Under the pieces are notes generated by a model that saw only the letters and a list, made by a program, of their open reading frames with translations, ran no database searches and had not been told where the DNA came from. From positions 14,525,034 through 14,589,033 of the forward strand of contig OZ024895.1 of the NCBI GenBank assembly GCA_964017195.1: 64,000 nt of DNA. Direction: 5' to 3'. This document shows, in pieces, positions 21,786 to 34,571 of the stretch. The translations under genes and the position numbers were made by a program. Position 1 is the stretch's first letter; the number at the start of each line of letters is the position of its first letter. This DNA is from Siderastrea radians. Lineage: Eukaryota; Cnidaria; Anthozoa; Scleractinia; Rhizangiidae.

Positions 21786-22664
21786 TACACCCCTCATCAA
21801 ATTAGAATCTGCATAACTGCCAACCTTATAAAATCAGAAATAGGGACCACCCCCCCATGCTCACCCCAGTCCTGGGGTAGTGCCCTGCCCCCCCCAAACC
21901 CCCCCCCCCCGCCCACGCCGCTGCCCCCCAACACTGAGCAGGGTCTAGGATGCTCTAGGGTTTTTGCATTTATTTTTAAAAATATTGCCTGTACTGTACT
22001 GTCTTAGCATTAGAATTCTCAGGTGTTGTTTAATGGTCTCAAGCACCACATGTATTGCACAAAACAATAGGATGTAGAAAAGTCATTGAAGACCAATCTT
22101 TAACAATCCAGTTCCAAATTGTCTTTTTTTTCTTGAAAATCGGAATGTCCCGATTTTTTAGGTTTTGAAACTCAAAAATCGGGACAATTCGCATTAAATG
22201 GGGACGGATGGCAGGTATGAACCTGTTTTACAAAATTCTAAATAAGCCCCAGTTTTAGGTAACCGTTGTAAACTTAAATATTGGGCACAATAATTATTCT
22301 TGTTCACCTTACCTCGGCCTTTTCTCTGCCACAAGTCTACGGTTTAATTTATTTACATTTTTGCAGAGTTGTCAAATTGTATAGACAAGGTACTAATTGA
22401 AAAATTCCTCCACCTTATTCAATGGTTTGACAGATAAGTTGTGTGGTATAAAGCGAGGAACAATGCGAGCAATGAGTACCGGTAAAATGTCCTTGACCAT
22501 TATCTGTAAAACCACTGAACGATATTTATTATTCCACTACAATATTTGCCTATCATTTTAAATGATTTATTCAGTGAGTGATTTGAAACCGCGACACTAC
22601 AGTGCAATACGCTTTCTACAGTGCAATACACTCTCATACTCTCATGTATGTGTTTTCTAGTCCT
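21786..22664. other. Non-coding interval
   Basis: Contains a C-run (21850-21925). The words AATCGGGA-like and TCCCGATTTTT form a short hairpin near 22140-22190. No gene was seen. Confidence 0.4.
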
Positions 22665-22845
22665 TATAGAGCGTTTTCACGTGATGTCACGACGGCCATA
22701 TTGGTGTTCCAAAACAAAGAAACGGCTGCCATATTGGTGTCCCAAACCAGTCCTTTTGGAGTTGAACTCTATTTTTATGCAAAAATCGTCTTTTGTTTGA
22801 GTATACCAATATGGCGGCTTGTCACGTGAGTGAAAACGCTCTATA
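22665..22845. mobile_element. MITE, about 180 bp
   Basis: The ends are TATAGAGCGTTTTCACGTGA and its inverse TCACGTGAGTGAAAACGCTC plus TATA. Inside, CCATATTGGTGT occurs twice and CCAATATGG once inverted. The TA/TA flanks suggest TA target choice. The 75-codon frame 22602-22829 runs through it and is not a gene. Confidence 0.75.
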
Positions 22846-23911
22846 TGATAAACTGATGCTATAGTGGAATAATAATGTACCTTGTTTACTCTTATTGATG
22901 CCCAGGGACTATTATATTAAAATCAATCTCTTTTAAGTACCCATCAGTCATGAATCAACCACTCAACCACTTAATTGATAAATCGGTCAGTCAATTAAAA
23001 ATTTGTGACTTAATAACAGTGTTGCCAACGCAAATAACAAATGGTCCAGTAACCACTAGTGACTTTATTTGATGTACAGATTATGACTCACTATGTTTAT
23101 TTAACTACCCCTGACTGTGATGGTGGTAAATCTTGTGGTTTAATTTGTTTTTGGTTTGATCATTAGCCTTTACACTGCATCTAATGTCACCAATGAGCAA
23201 TGTTACTGATTGTCATAATCTGGTAGCAAAGAGAAACAAAAAGAAAAGCCTCTTCATAAATCCTTTCAGGATAGTCAGAAACCTGTCATGTAATGAACTG
23301 ACAAGAGGGGATCAGACTGTGGTGAATCCATCATTTGAAATAGTTTTCCCTGTCAAGTGAATTCAATCAAATAAGTCTGAATCATTATTCCTGGAAAGTC
23401 AGTTGTGTGTGCATGTGGTGGGGGGGGGGGGAAGGGTTACTCCCAAATAAATGCTACTGACGTATGGATGTGTTACTGAGGGAACATAAAGTGTATGTGG
23501 ATACAGTCAAACTAATAACCAACATCAAAATTTGCAAAAAAAAAAAACAAAAATATAAAACCTTATTTCAAAACTGCTCTTAAATTTTTTTATTTCAATT
23601 GATAATGTCTGCCTGGGAACATACATGTAGCTAAGAGTATAAATTTATTAACCAAAGCCTTACAATAAACTGCCATATTTTTTCTGACATCAGGTTGATG
23701 GAATAAAAACCTGTATGGAAAAGAAAGCAGAGTTTAATTATCTCAGTTGCCAAAAGTAAGCCCATGGCTTTAGGGAGGTTCTAAGGATATTTGCGCAATT
23801 TTTTTCTGCGCATCCATACTGTGCACACAATTCACAAAATTGGCAATGTCATGCTGTGTCATGTACTGAGCATGCACGCTCGCATGAAAAACTACCCCAA
23901 ATGTTTTAAGA
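22846..23911. other. Non-coding interval
   Basis: AT-rich with a G-run (23421-23434) and an A-run (23538). No exon or repeat was recognised. Confidence 0.4.
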
Positions 23912-24413
23912 CACTGTAAACTGCTGCTTATAAGCCCTAGGCTGATACAACTTTGTAAGGGGTTTTGGGTGGGCTTATAAATGGAGGGGCTTATATCCGG
24001 GGGGGGGGGGGGCTTATAAGCGGAAAAAGAAAAACGTTACGAAATGAGCCACAGCAGTGTTGATCGAAATACGTTTTTAATGTGCCAGTTTGTAATTAAC
24101 CTTTGAAATGTCATAATAAATTAATCGAATTCATTTCAATTTTAACTACAAAATCAAAACTGCTACAACATGAACGTAACCGGAACATAACAAAACAGAA
24201 GCTCAGTCAGTTAATCTTTGCATTTTTCTGTGAGAGTGCTTAATATTAAGGAAACAGGGAAAACTAGAGGAGGGCTTATATCCAGGGGGCGGGGGGCGGG
24301 GGGGGGAGCTTATTACCGGATGTATTTTTTCAGTTGTTTACAGGTGGATGGGCCTATAGCCGGGGGGGGGGGGCTTGTAAGCAGGCAGGCTTATAAGCGG
24401 CAGTTTACGGTAT
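23912..24413. mobile_element. MITE with GCTTATAAGC repeats
   Basis: The left end CACTGTAAACTGCTGCTTAT and the right end (inverse) TACCGTAAACTGCCGCTTAT are inverted copies continuing into AAGCC. GGGCTTATA followed by a long G-run recurs four times inside. Its termini resemble those at 41976-42196 (TACCGTAAAAT) and, less so, those at 48117-48415. Confidence 0.65.
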
Positions 24414-25595
24414 TTGTTTTGAGTTTTGAGGATGTGCATTTAAATAAGTGGCATTGAAGCATTCCAAGTGGACAAAAGGTAAACTGTATTTTTAGAGATG
24501 GTTGGTCTCATGTAAATACTTATGCCAGTCTAAATTTCAGACTGGTCTCATGTAAAGGAAATTGCACCAGTCTGAGTTTACACTGCTTTAGTGAAATCAG
24601 GGTTTTAGTCTGCCCCTGGGTATCTGAGGATGTTGTTAAACATTCTTGAGAGCTGCTCAACTTTAGTCTGAGGGGGTGTTTGCATGACACCAGTTCATTG
24701 TATGCTTTTCATTCTGATACAAGTTCACCCCAGTTCCCCCTTGCTTCTCTGTATTTGTTACATGATTACAGCACAAAATCTCGTAACAGTGCAAGCCATA
24801 CCTGGGTGAGTTCATACTGGTATCATGTAAACATGGTGTAACTATTTGATTCATTCTGTGTTAAGTTAATTAACCATAGCCATCCAGATAAATCTCACAT
24901 CACCATGAAAAAAGGATTTTGTAACTTGTGGAAGGGAGATTCTTAACTCAGATCTCGCATTGTTGCTAAGGGATTTTTGTGGATGGTATTCTGTCATATG
25001 CTGTTTTCAGCATTTCGTGCCGCTATATTGGTGAAATAATGAAGAACATCTGAACTCACAACTGAACATTGCACGTGCATAGCTACTGCCAGTCCCCAAC
25101 CGCACATTAAAAAGAAAATCAGCAAAACTAAGAGGAAACTAGTAAGGTTCCGATTTTTTTGCGAATCGCCCCACCCTTCTTTACAATCCGAAGCATGCAA
25201 TTACTGTTTTTACAAAGAATAGAAGAACTACAGCACAAAAATGTATAAAGATATGTGCTTGTGCCATCATAACTTTTATATTCATAATAAAGCAAATTTC
25301 TAGAAACTACTGTTACTTCAAATTTTGCATCCTGATAATCTTTAAATGTTTGCAGTGTTTACAATAGCGAGAACTGTATGTTGTTTGAGCATTTTTTCTG
25401 TTCAGGTCAAGTGACATGCTGAATATGGTTGCGACTTGAAAATCTTGAAAACCTTTCCCATAAAACAACGTGGCCAAGCAGCTTATCTGTGGAAGTAATA
25501 GGGTTCCAAGATATGATGGTTCTGAGGAACTTCCCACAGCAACAATATGGTGATTAAGAGTGTCCTCCCTTAAGTCCAGATGTAAAGGCTCTCAT
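24414..25595. other. Non-coding interval
   Basis: No convincing exon. A motif of CTGGTCTCATGTAAA is repeated at 24507 and 24541. Short open frames (24663-24854, 24994-25200, 25313-25537) have no recognisable content. Confidence 0.4.
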
Positions 25596-26268
25596 CCCTT
25601 GTAGAACCAGACATATGTAAAACCTAAGTTGCCACTATTTTTTTGCTATGTAGGGCTATGTCTTAGCTATGTATAGCTCAAGCTGTCTACTGCCTATGTT
25701 ATTACTATGTAACATGCTACAGTACATAGTCCAGGGTATGTAAAACATATTTTGAAACTATGCCAAGGCTATTTGAAAATCACATAGTCTTTAAATACAT
25801 ATGTGAACACTAATTAAAATCTTAACATAGCTTTGACATAGATATTTATTTTCTTTGCTTCTGACAAAGAGTCTATGTATTTACTATGTGACAATTCAAC
25901 ATAGCTTTTAAATAGCATGCTGACATCCAATTTTATAAGAAAAAGGTTACATAGCTTTAACATAATGCTATTTATTTCCTATGTTATGGCAATGACAAAT
26001 GAAACATCCTATGTATTTACTATGTGACAATCTGACAGCTGTTAAATAACCATGTTGAAGTTAACATCAAAGGTAAAAGGTGACATAGTTTTTACATAAT
26101 GCTATTTATTTCCTATGCTGTGGACATAAACAATCAATGCATCCTATGTATTTACTATGTGACCATCCACTTAGCAGTGTGCACTCAACAATACAGTGTT
26201 TTTTACAAATAAAAATGCAGTCAAACTTCAATTAAGTGGCCACCCTCTATTAAGCCGCCAGTTATCAA

Positions 26269-27059
26269 GGGACCATTCATTTTTTATGAGGTAGGGGGGG
26301 CTGGTGGGATTTGAGGGGGGGCCAGGTAAAAAAATACGGCTTCAAAGGGGGGGCCAGCCGAAAAAATATGGTGTGTAAAGGGGGGGGTCACCCAAAAAAT
26401 TGCCTGTAAGTTTAGTAGTGACAGCTTCTGTAATAATGCAAACATCAGTGCCAGAAGGCCAAAAATAGCGTTTCTAAGGTTCTGAAAATTCAAATTTTCC
26501 CGGGGGAGAATACCCCCGGACCCCCCTTCTCCGTTATACACCCAACAGCTACTCTACCCCATGAACTGTTTCATTACAGCCAGGGAAATGTTAGCTCTCT
26601 TTTGCCCTCTGCTAATCTGATTCTTAAAGAACTGAACAACTGACAACAATGTCCAAAATAATGCTTTAAACTGGTATGAATTGTCTATTTATGTACTTCA
26701 GAATGCAGCAAATTGCATTAGGGCATCTCTAAATTTTCAACATTTTCCAGGGGAAGATACCTCTGGAACCCCTACCAGAAAATTACCTTTAGTGCTTGTC
26801 TGAATAAAGACATTTACTCCTGCAGGACTTGAGTGTTAAAATTGACTGTTAAATTTATTTTCAGCTTGATAAGTTTTAGATTTACTTGATCCCTTTTTCT
26901 TTCTTTTTTTTTTGGGGGGGGGGTCATCTCAAATATTTAGGACTACAAGGGGGGGCCAGGTAAAAAATTTTCTAATGTAGAGGGGGGTCATTACATTTTA
27001 CAGGTACTACCCATCAAATCCCACCAGCCCCCCCTACCCCATAAAAAATGAACGGTCCC
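26269..27059. mobile_element. MITE, 791 bp, nested in the 5-kb transposon
   Basis: The ends are GGGACCATTCATTTTTTATG and (inverse) GGGACCGTTCATTTTTTATG, continuing GGTAGGGGGGGCTGGTGGGA on both sides, about 47 bp in all. CAA on both flanks (26266-26268, 27060-27062) may be the target duplication. G-runs with CCAGGTAAAAAA recur internally near each end. The open frames 26284-26541 and 26991-27203 lie in the termini and are not genes. Confidence 0.75.
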
Positions 27060-27674
27060 CAAAGTCCCCAAATTATTGTTAGTAAAATACTGTATACAAA
27101 ACCTCTTCAAAGTGGCCACCTCTATAAAGTGGCTTCTGCCACCTTTTTGGACATCCCTATGAGGGTTTTCTATTTTCTTTACCCCTATTAAGTAACCACC
27201 CAAAATCTAATAAATGGACATGGGGGGTCTCAAAAAGGTGATGACCGATTGAGAGTCCGAAATGGGATGCAGCAACTTTTAGAAACTTTCAAACAGTTAT
27301 CCTTTGCCAAATCAAATGATCTAGTTTATGCATTGAAGCTCCCTAGTCGAAAGCGACAGACGCATGTGCAGGATTCTTTTAAGTAATACCCTTTGGTATA
27401 TAGGGTTCTTTGAGACCTTGTCACAGGATTTTCTTGAAATCAGATTTGTGCGAGAGGATATTGCATTTCCACACAATTTGTGAATACAGTATTAAATAGG
27501 CTTTATTATTTGCAACAGTAGTCACAAGCCTCCAAGCATGTTTGTATTTGGATAAATTGATGTTTCTACTAAGTCTCATGCTAATAAATTGCTAACACTA
27601 CTGTTATAGACATCATACCATGGAGTTTGTAATGATAACTAATGTGATAATATTTACAGGACAATTTATACTGG

Positions 27675-28080
27675 TCAGTCTTTTTCATAAGGATCTGGTA
27701 GCAGACAAAAGTAATATCCAGATGACACATCCACTCTGAGAAATTTTCTCATAATGTTCACCACAGGGACAGCCATGAGTCTAAAAGCGAGAACACAGAA
27801 AGTTATTAAATAAACATATGAAGCTAACTGTAATGCTCTGATAATCAAACGGAAAATCAGGTGCCCAATTAATGGCGTGCTTGCTATTAACAAAAAATAC
27901 ATAGTCACTGCAAGTGGTGGTGATACATAAGAAAATATCTAATGCAAAAGAAGGTACCTGTTTGATGTCTTCACCCTTGTAATGTGGTTAACCATTGTTC
28001 TGTCCCTGTACTTGGGCAGCTGCTCATCGTCTCTCTCTGAAACTTCTACTACTGCAAAGTACTCACAGGGCAGGTCACAG
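27675..28080 (-). CDS. Two-exon C-terminal part of a transposon-borne gene
   Basis: Exon A (28080-27958) follows a TTGCAG acceptor and ends at a CAG|GTACCT donor. It encodes DLPCEYFAVVEVSERDDEQL and then PKYRDRTMVNHITRVKTSN. Exon B (27780-27675) follows CGCTTTTAG, joins in matching phase 2 and encodes LMAVPVVNIMRKFLRVDVSS, then GYYFCLLPDPYEKD and a stop. Both junctions and the frame agree, which supports real splicing. I cannot assign a family. The composition and the position inside the 5-kb transposon suggest an element-encoded protein that is not a transposase catalytic core. The long hydrophobic frame 27675-27908 is exon B read back into the intron. Confidence 0.45.
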
Positions 28081-28234
28081 CTGCAACATTTCTGATGACT
28101 GCATACTAGTCATCACTCATTTCGAATTCATGACCAATCTTCTGCATGCAGGATGCATCGTGGCCACCAGCTGTAGTTTGCGAACCATCGTTGAAAGATG
28201 ATTGAGTATTGTTCATTTCATTAGTTTTTGTTTC

Positions 28235-28435
28235 TTAAATGGTGAAGTGTTGTTTCCCAAGTGTACTACGGATGCGTCTACGAACACCTCGGATGAAAAA
28301 CTCCCCACGAATGTCAACAACTTCGTCTTCACGTGCGGGGCTACTGGAATCAATTTTACGTCGCCATCTTGTTGTTTTGGGCACTTCTACTGTTGAATCG
28401 TACAGCCAACGTCTACTCCATCTTGGCGTGGACAT
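28235..28435 (-). CDS. Candidate first exon of the transposon-borne gene
   Basis: Starts MSTPRWSRRWLYDSTVEVPK and continues with a basic segment (TTRWRRKIDSSSPAREDEVV) to a stop after 66 codons. It lies 155 bases upstream of the next exon on the same strand and follows a 5' region with AAGATGGCGGCC. Trp/Arg-rich N-termini of this sort are plausible for DNA-binding proteins. No clear donor in the required phase was found, so the link to exons A and B is not established. A 124-codon frame on the opposite strand overlaps it. Confidence 0.3.
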   Translation of the reverse strand: MSTPRWSRRWLYDSTVEVPKTTRWRRKIDSSSPAREDEVVDIRGEFFIRGVRRRIRSTLGKQHFTI

Positions 28436-28613
28436 TTTACTTTTACTTTTGGGATTTGTGCACTGCGATGTGCATTACACTTCAGTCAATTTGAACGCTA
28501 CATCGGCCGCCATCTTTTGCTTCACAAGAGCCTGGTTACAAATGCAATCTTTGCTTGGTTACCTAGCACTAAGCAGCAACTCTGGCGGCTTTCGCAAAAT
28601 GACAGTGCGGTAA

Positions 28614-29989
28614 AAATCAAACAAGATTTCTTAGGTGTGATATTTTGCTGTCCAATGGAAATCGTGCCTCCTCAAATGAAAATACAATGCGATCGATGTG
28701 TGATATTTCACAGGGTCTCTTCGAGTTTAAGCGTCGCTTCACTATCTTGCTTGTTTGCGATGAAAACTTCACTTTATCTTCTTTTAAAGCACGTTCCAGT
28801 GGATCCTTTCATTAGCTTTTCATTCATTCATTCATCTTTGACACTTTTAAAAGGTAAGAAAGTGAATTTTGCTTATTATAAACTTAAATGGACAGTATCA
28901 CAAGGATTTTGCTCACGTTTAATTCCACTGAAAAGCCAATAGTCGCATTTACATGTATGAAAGCCTAAAAATACTGGTCATTTTCTTGTTCAGACAACAT
29001 CCTAATTCAGTGAAGCTATTACTGAGTGTCTTTGGCCACGGATGGCCAAGATGGAAGTGGACTACAACTTGGAAACGTCCGGCGAACGTTTTCAAATTCT
29101 GTGCTTGTATCTTGCAAAAATCGTTAAAAACTTATTATGGCTTGCCCTCCTTCCAAACATTCACTTGATATCTCCCTCTTGATGTTCCAGGAGCATTTTG
29201 TGTGTGAGTGAAGGCATTTAATCTCAATTTCAGCGAAGTTTTGACGAAACGCGAGGAAAATCCCCGTGACACTGCCCCCTTAAGTTTATTTAAGATTTAT
29301 TTGAAGATTGTTTTGAAACTTCAAACCGAAGAAAAACTTGAAACTACAGCAGGTTTTCATGTGCGTTTGAACCAAAGGATCCTAGATTTGACAGACTCTT
29401 CCTCTTATTTAGATGTATGTAACTATTGATTTCTTGGAGTACAAAGAATGGTGTAGTGCTAGGAAGAGAAGAACTTGAAGTGAGATCAACTTCAAAGCTA
29501 ACAATATTATTATGAATGGAGGAAAGATGGAACTGGGAGCAACTAAATTAAGTCAAAACCATGTTCTCATTATCTTATCTTGGATGCTTCTCAAAGAAAA
29601 AAAATACATTTTTAGTCTTTGAGTGCTCTTTTGTTTTGTAGTTAAGATCATGTTGTTCATTTTATAGCAAAAAGTACCCTTGGAGTTATATTAACATCAC
29701 TGATTGAAAATGAACCCATCAATATTAAAAATATATATTACTGTTTTCTTTATAGGGAGAAAGGAAAACCGAAGAGACAACCTCTGAAAATTGAAAGTTC
29801 CTGCAGTAACTGTAATTTGTTCTGCTGATTTTTGTATTAGGTGTTGTTGCTTAGTATTTATACTTTTTTTGCTTCAGATATGGATTATTTCAAGTATCGA
29901 GCACTGTAAGAGGAAAAGCTTATTATTAAAAACATTTTAAAGTAATCTGGTGTTCTTGTTTTGATAAGTAAACTGGTTACTTCTGTTTG
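28614..29989. other. Interior of the 5-kb transposon, no gene assigned
   Basis: Several 60-140-codon plus-strand open frames (for example 28517-28942) lack any recognisable motif. The region is the promoter side of the minus-strand gene. Confidence 0.35.
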
Positions 29990-30587
29990 GATGGATCAGT
30001 CAACACCATGTTTCTGCTATGTAAATTCTATGCAATGGGATATACTATCAATATTTCAAGGCTATTTAAATGCTATTTATACCATATATTTTTTCTATTC
30101 CAATGCTATGTAAAATCTGTCTAAACCCTATTTAAAAACTATTTTTGTCACATGCTCTCTCTATTTGAAAGCTATTGATTATCTATCTCATTCCTATTTA
30201 AAGGCTATTTATATTGTATGTTATCACTATGTCAATGCTATCCAATCACTGCCAAGCTGCATTTTGGCTTTGCAAAGCCTTATCTAAAAGCTATGTTAAA
30301 ACTATTTCAAACATATGCAGATACTATTTAAAAGCTATGTCATTTCTTTGACATTGATCTCTTTGCAACTACATGTACCTAGTTTTGAAATTGACTATGT
30401 AAAGGTTCCATTTGACTAGCAAAAACATAGCATTTCTTATCAAAAAAAATAGAAGGGGCATAGAAATTACACCTTAAATAATACCATTGTATGGCACTGA
30501 GCATTAAGTTTTTAAATACTTATGACATACCCTTTGCCATGACATAGCATTTACATAAGTTGTACATAGTGTCTGATTCTACAAGGG

Positions 30588-32266
30588 ATTGCCACCTAAA
30601 TGGAAGTCTTGATGGCACACTCATGTAAATGTTGTGGTTCAATTTTATCATTGGTTCAATTTTTATTTTCCATTGTGAATAATAGGATTGTCAAATAAAA
30701 ACTGGAGCTCCACTTTTAGGCTTGGTTAAATCTATATATTTGAATGATTTTAAAACTGTTTAATTATGTTTGACTGGGTTCAGAAATTGAATGGAATCAA
30801 ACACAGCTGTATATATAGGCATATTTTTGGTTAATAATTATTGTGTTCAATTACCAAACCCAAATTAACCCAATCACTGCAGTTAATCCAGTTCAATTAA
30901 CTGAACAGTTGGATACGTAAGCTGGGCTATTATATAACTGATATCTTCCACGTACCTTGACTTCACTGTAAGAAAATGCTGCATCACTGATCACTGCTGG
31001 CATATATGCCTAAAACAGAAAAAAGGATCAGTGAAAAAAAAAAACAACAACAAATTCAGGGCTAAAAATTGGCAGTCGCCAGTCGCCAGTGGCGAATTAA
31101 AACTGACCAGAGCCACTAAAAGTCGAGGCTTAAATGCCTGAGAAAGGAGTGCAAATAAAAGTTACACTGTATAGTTACAATTCAAATAAATTAGACTTTC
31201 ATTGGAGCATCTTTCTTTTCTTTCCCCTCCTCAACTGTAAGTTCATCAATTGAAGAAAATTTTCAGTTCTTGGAGTGCAAAATTAATGAGAACGAGCACC
31301 TGGCAAATTACTTTCATCCTTAAAATAATATTAACTTTTTTTAATTGTTTTTCTTTTGACAACATCAAATAACTAATATCGTATGTAGCATATATTATTA
31401 AAGCATTCACAACGCAATTTTTGACCAATATGACATTAATGAACAGAAAGAATGGGTGAACAGAATAGTAATTATACTCAATGTCAATTATTACGGGAGT
31501 CGTCATTCACTTTGCTAGCATTCAGTCACTTCCAGCTTTGAAATGTTGTAGCCAAAGCTATACTTTGCTTTACTTTTGTGATCTACCTGATTCATGAGAC
31601 GTACAAGTGCCTATTGTTGGAAATTTTTGCATCCACCCGTGAAAGTGTTCTTCTTTCCATCTTTTGTGGAATCCTAACAAATAATTAATATATCATCGCC
31701 TGAACCCCTCATTTGTAGCTATCCAAACTCTTTTAGCCATTTGTCTAAAAAGTGGTTACATGTAATTGTCTTCCGCCCTTTGCACGGTTCATTGCTATAA
31801 TACAGGTAAGGTACGTAAAGCACTTGAATATCAGTCAATCGAATGAGCAACAAAATGGCAGGACTTCACTGGATGTTCAATCATCTTCAGTCTCCTTTGC
31901 TTAACTCAGTAAAGAGCCAATTGCAATTAATCAAACATGTTCTAACTAATCCCAGCAGACAATTGTCAGTTAAACAAGCCAGATTGCCTTTAGGAAGCAA
32001 AAACACATCAGTACAAATATGTCAATTGCATAAAAAAAATCCTTTGCTTACATCTGGATTTCCCCCCCCCCCCCCTTGGGGATACAATGATTTTTGAGAA
32101 TACCAAAAATGCATGCAGTAATTATTTGAACTTTCTAAAACATGAACATTCCATTATGAGTGACAAATAGTAAGAAGCACTTTCCACAATGCAGTGCTTT
32201 TATTTCATACATGTAGGTTAACTGAGATCGAAAAAAATGGCAAATTGCAGTCGCCTTCTGAACTAA
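30588..32266. other. Interval with two repeat fragments
   Basis: 30634-30665 (TGTGGTTCAATTTTATCATT) is a half-copy of the foldback at 46575-46695. 30697-30740 (GGAGCTCCACTTTTAGGCTT...) is the tail of the tRNA-like repeat found at 34.6 and 50.0 kb. A short tandem CCAGTCGCCAGT lies at 31077. No gene was recognised. The 84-codon frame 31843-32097 has no motif. Confidence 0.45.
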
Positions 32267-33200
32267 TGCATGGTTCAATTTTACCTGTTACCATCCCCCA
32301 CCGGGCAACCCCGGGGACAAGTCCAGCCCTTCGAGCCCGGGGGTGGGGAATTGTTTGAAGTGGTCTTGTCCCGGGGGTAGGGGAGCGGGGCAAATCGAAA
32401 ATAACTTCTTGTTGTTCTTGTAAAGTACGTCACTTCTCAGTTAATATGATGGCCCCGGACCGCGTGGAGAAGATTGCCTATTTCCAGTGAAAATCTCTAG
32501 TATTTGTAGCAGACTGTTTAGAGAAGAATAATCTCTCAAAATTAAAATCTGTGTTGGATGGTACGTTTATTATAAATTGTTGAACGAATGTGCGTTTGAT
32601 GCGTACTCGAATGAATGATGATCGTCACAAACAAAGAAATATTTCTTCAGTATGTTTATATTTATAATAAGACGACTTAAATAGACCCTATATAAAAAAG
32701 GGTGCAAAGCTTTATGTTAAACAGAGATCTCAGTCCAGTGTTCTTATGAAACAAGCTAAGTAAGAAAAACTCCTTTAAATGCTGCCATCAATTTGTTCAT
32801 GGGCCTCTTGTGCGTATGCGCTACATAATTTTAGAATAAAATATGTGTCGAAGAAAATTTCTTTACTTGCCAGCCAGTGCAGGTAGAGTTTTTTCTTCAG
32901 TTTTCTGTTCATGTTTTTATTATATTATGCATGTAGTGTCCTTCGTTCAATAAACTCTAGAAAAGCGTTTAAGTTCTTGTCAAGACGTCTGGTTTTGCTA
33001 TTGTACGGAAATCAATATCGTCATTTAGGTTTTGTACACAAAACAGCGTATTTGTGGTCGATGAGGAGTGCCGGAGGTGGGGAATTGTCTCTTTCTGTGT
33101 GCCTGGGGGTGGGGAATAGACTGCCAAGTGAGAAAAAAATTGCAAATCCCCGGGGGTAGGCCTGGGGGGGGGATGGTAACAGGTAGAATTGAACCATGCA
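32267..33200. mobile_element. MITE, about 930 bp
   Basis: The ends are TGCATGGTTCAATTTTACCT and (inverse) TGCATGGTTCAATTCTACCT, both followed by GTTACCATCCCCC. CCCCGGGG and GGGGTGGGGAATTG words recur near both ends. No protein is recognised. Open frames near 33000 are on GC-rich subterminal sequence. Confidence 0.7.
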
Positions 33201-33203
33201 TAT

Positions 33204-33473
33204 AAACAAAATAACTTCACACATAAGCTTAACTTGAGCTTAAGTGAAGCCCAATAAAATTATTGAAATTCAAGCAAACAATTCATAAGTGATAAACAAA
33301 ATTAATTCACACATAAGCTTAAGTCTTGAGCTTAAGTGAAGCCCAATAAAATTATGGAAATTCAAGCAAACAATTCATAAGTGATAAACAAAATTAATTC
33401 ACACATAAGCTTAAGTCTTGAACTTAAGTGAAGCCAAATAAAATTATTGAAATTCAAGCAAACAATTCAGAAA
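33204..33473. repeat. Tandem repeat, three copies of about 91 bp
   Basis: Units start at 33204, 33294 and 33386 and are more than 90% alike. Each has ACACATAAGCTTAAGTCTTG (first copy shortened), TTAAGTGAAGCC, AATAAAATTAT and CAAGCAAACAATTCA. The array abuts the right end of the MITE. Confidence 0.9.
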
Positions 33474-34571
33474 TCAGAATAAGGGTTAAAAAATATTTAA
33501 GATCTACTTCAGTAGATTCATAAATGAGGATGCGCTTTTTCATCGATTCGTTACTTGCATGGATTTTGCCGAGGATATTGTAAACAATGACTGGATTCAG
33601 AGTTTAAAAGAACGAGGCATATATCAATTATGTCCTGTTTTGTTATTCTTTTGTTAGTCAATGAGTTAACATCTTGACGATTCGCGTTGGTACTTGTTTT
33701 CGCCTTTTACTTCATTGCATGCTTTCATAAGCTGTTTTCTCCTTTGCCTGGCTACACTTTGCTCCGTGAAAACAAAACACACTGGTATTCTTCAAAGTTG
33801 AGAAAAGCGGGTTATCGTCGTAAAAGTAAATAACTGGAAATATTATATTTATGACCAAAGCCAAGACAAATTTCTCTTTGTTCGAGATAACGGGGACTTG
33901 GAAATAAGCGAGTTGAGATAGTGGGATCCTTCTAAATAAAAGCGAATTTCCCATACCGTAATATTCTGTGAAATGATTGAAAAATTCCGAGAAACTCACC
34001 CGGGAAACTCAGCAATCAGATCTTCACGCTGGTTCAAAGCATCGGGCCAAAGCAATCCAGCCGGATAAATTTCTCCTCTCAAAAAAGACATTCATATTCC
34101 ACTTAATGGGCATTCGGGACCGGCAGTCGAGTTTCTTTAGCCTATCTTTTCATTTCTAACGTTGAAAAGGTATTGTGTTCTCGTTCGCGGCCATATTGTG
34201 AAATCTTGTAATATGATACCATCACCTTTGCACTACCCCCTCAAATTGTGTTCCTTTTTTTTCGTTTTTTTTGTTTTGTTTTGTTTTTTTCCTCTTTTTT
34301 TCACTTTCTCCGAGTAGTATTAAATGACATGCCGTAAAAGGTGCAGTTTAAGTTTTGACGAAAAGTTCCCTTTTCTAACAGTACATTTTTTTTTGTTAAA
34401 CAAACTTTGCTAAAGCACGGAAATTCATTTTACCCGAACACCTTCTAACTTCATGCTGTCCTTGGCGTAAATTACGATTTCAATCCCCTTGTTCATCTGT
34501 AGAATAAAATACAAAAACGTAGACGTAAATTATTCGGTGGCACAAAATTATTTCCAATCACAAATTGATAA
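33474..34571. other. Non-coding interval
   Basis: T/G-rich simple sequence near 34250-34290. No gene or element was recognised. Confidence 0.4.

Larger units (their letters stand above)
25596..30587 (-). mobile_element. 5.0-kb DNA transposon with long subterminal repeats
   Basis: The ends are inverted copies: CCCTTGTAGAACCAGACATA on the left, CCCTTGTAGAATCAGACACT (reverse complement) on the right, with similarity for about 40 bases. A 2-bp AT duplication flanks them (25594-25595, 30588-30589). About 570 bases inside the left end and 600 inside the right are filled with short words CTATGT/ACATAG and CTATTTAAA in both directions: a dense subterminal array of the kind transposases bind. The interior holds a 791-bp MITE (26269-27059) and a spliced gene fragment on the minus strand (27675-28435). 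No DDE transposase was recognised, so the superfamily is open. A 2-bp AT duplication is reported for ISL2EU, but that is weak evidence. Confidence 0.65.

Noticed and set aside
28239..28942. 124- and 141-codon plus-strand frames
   Set aside because: No recognisable domain. They overlap the better-supported minus-strand exon and transposon interior.
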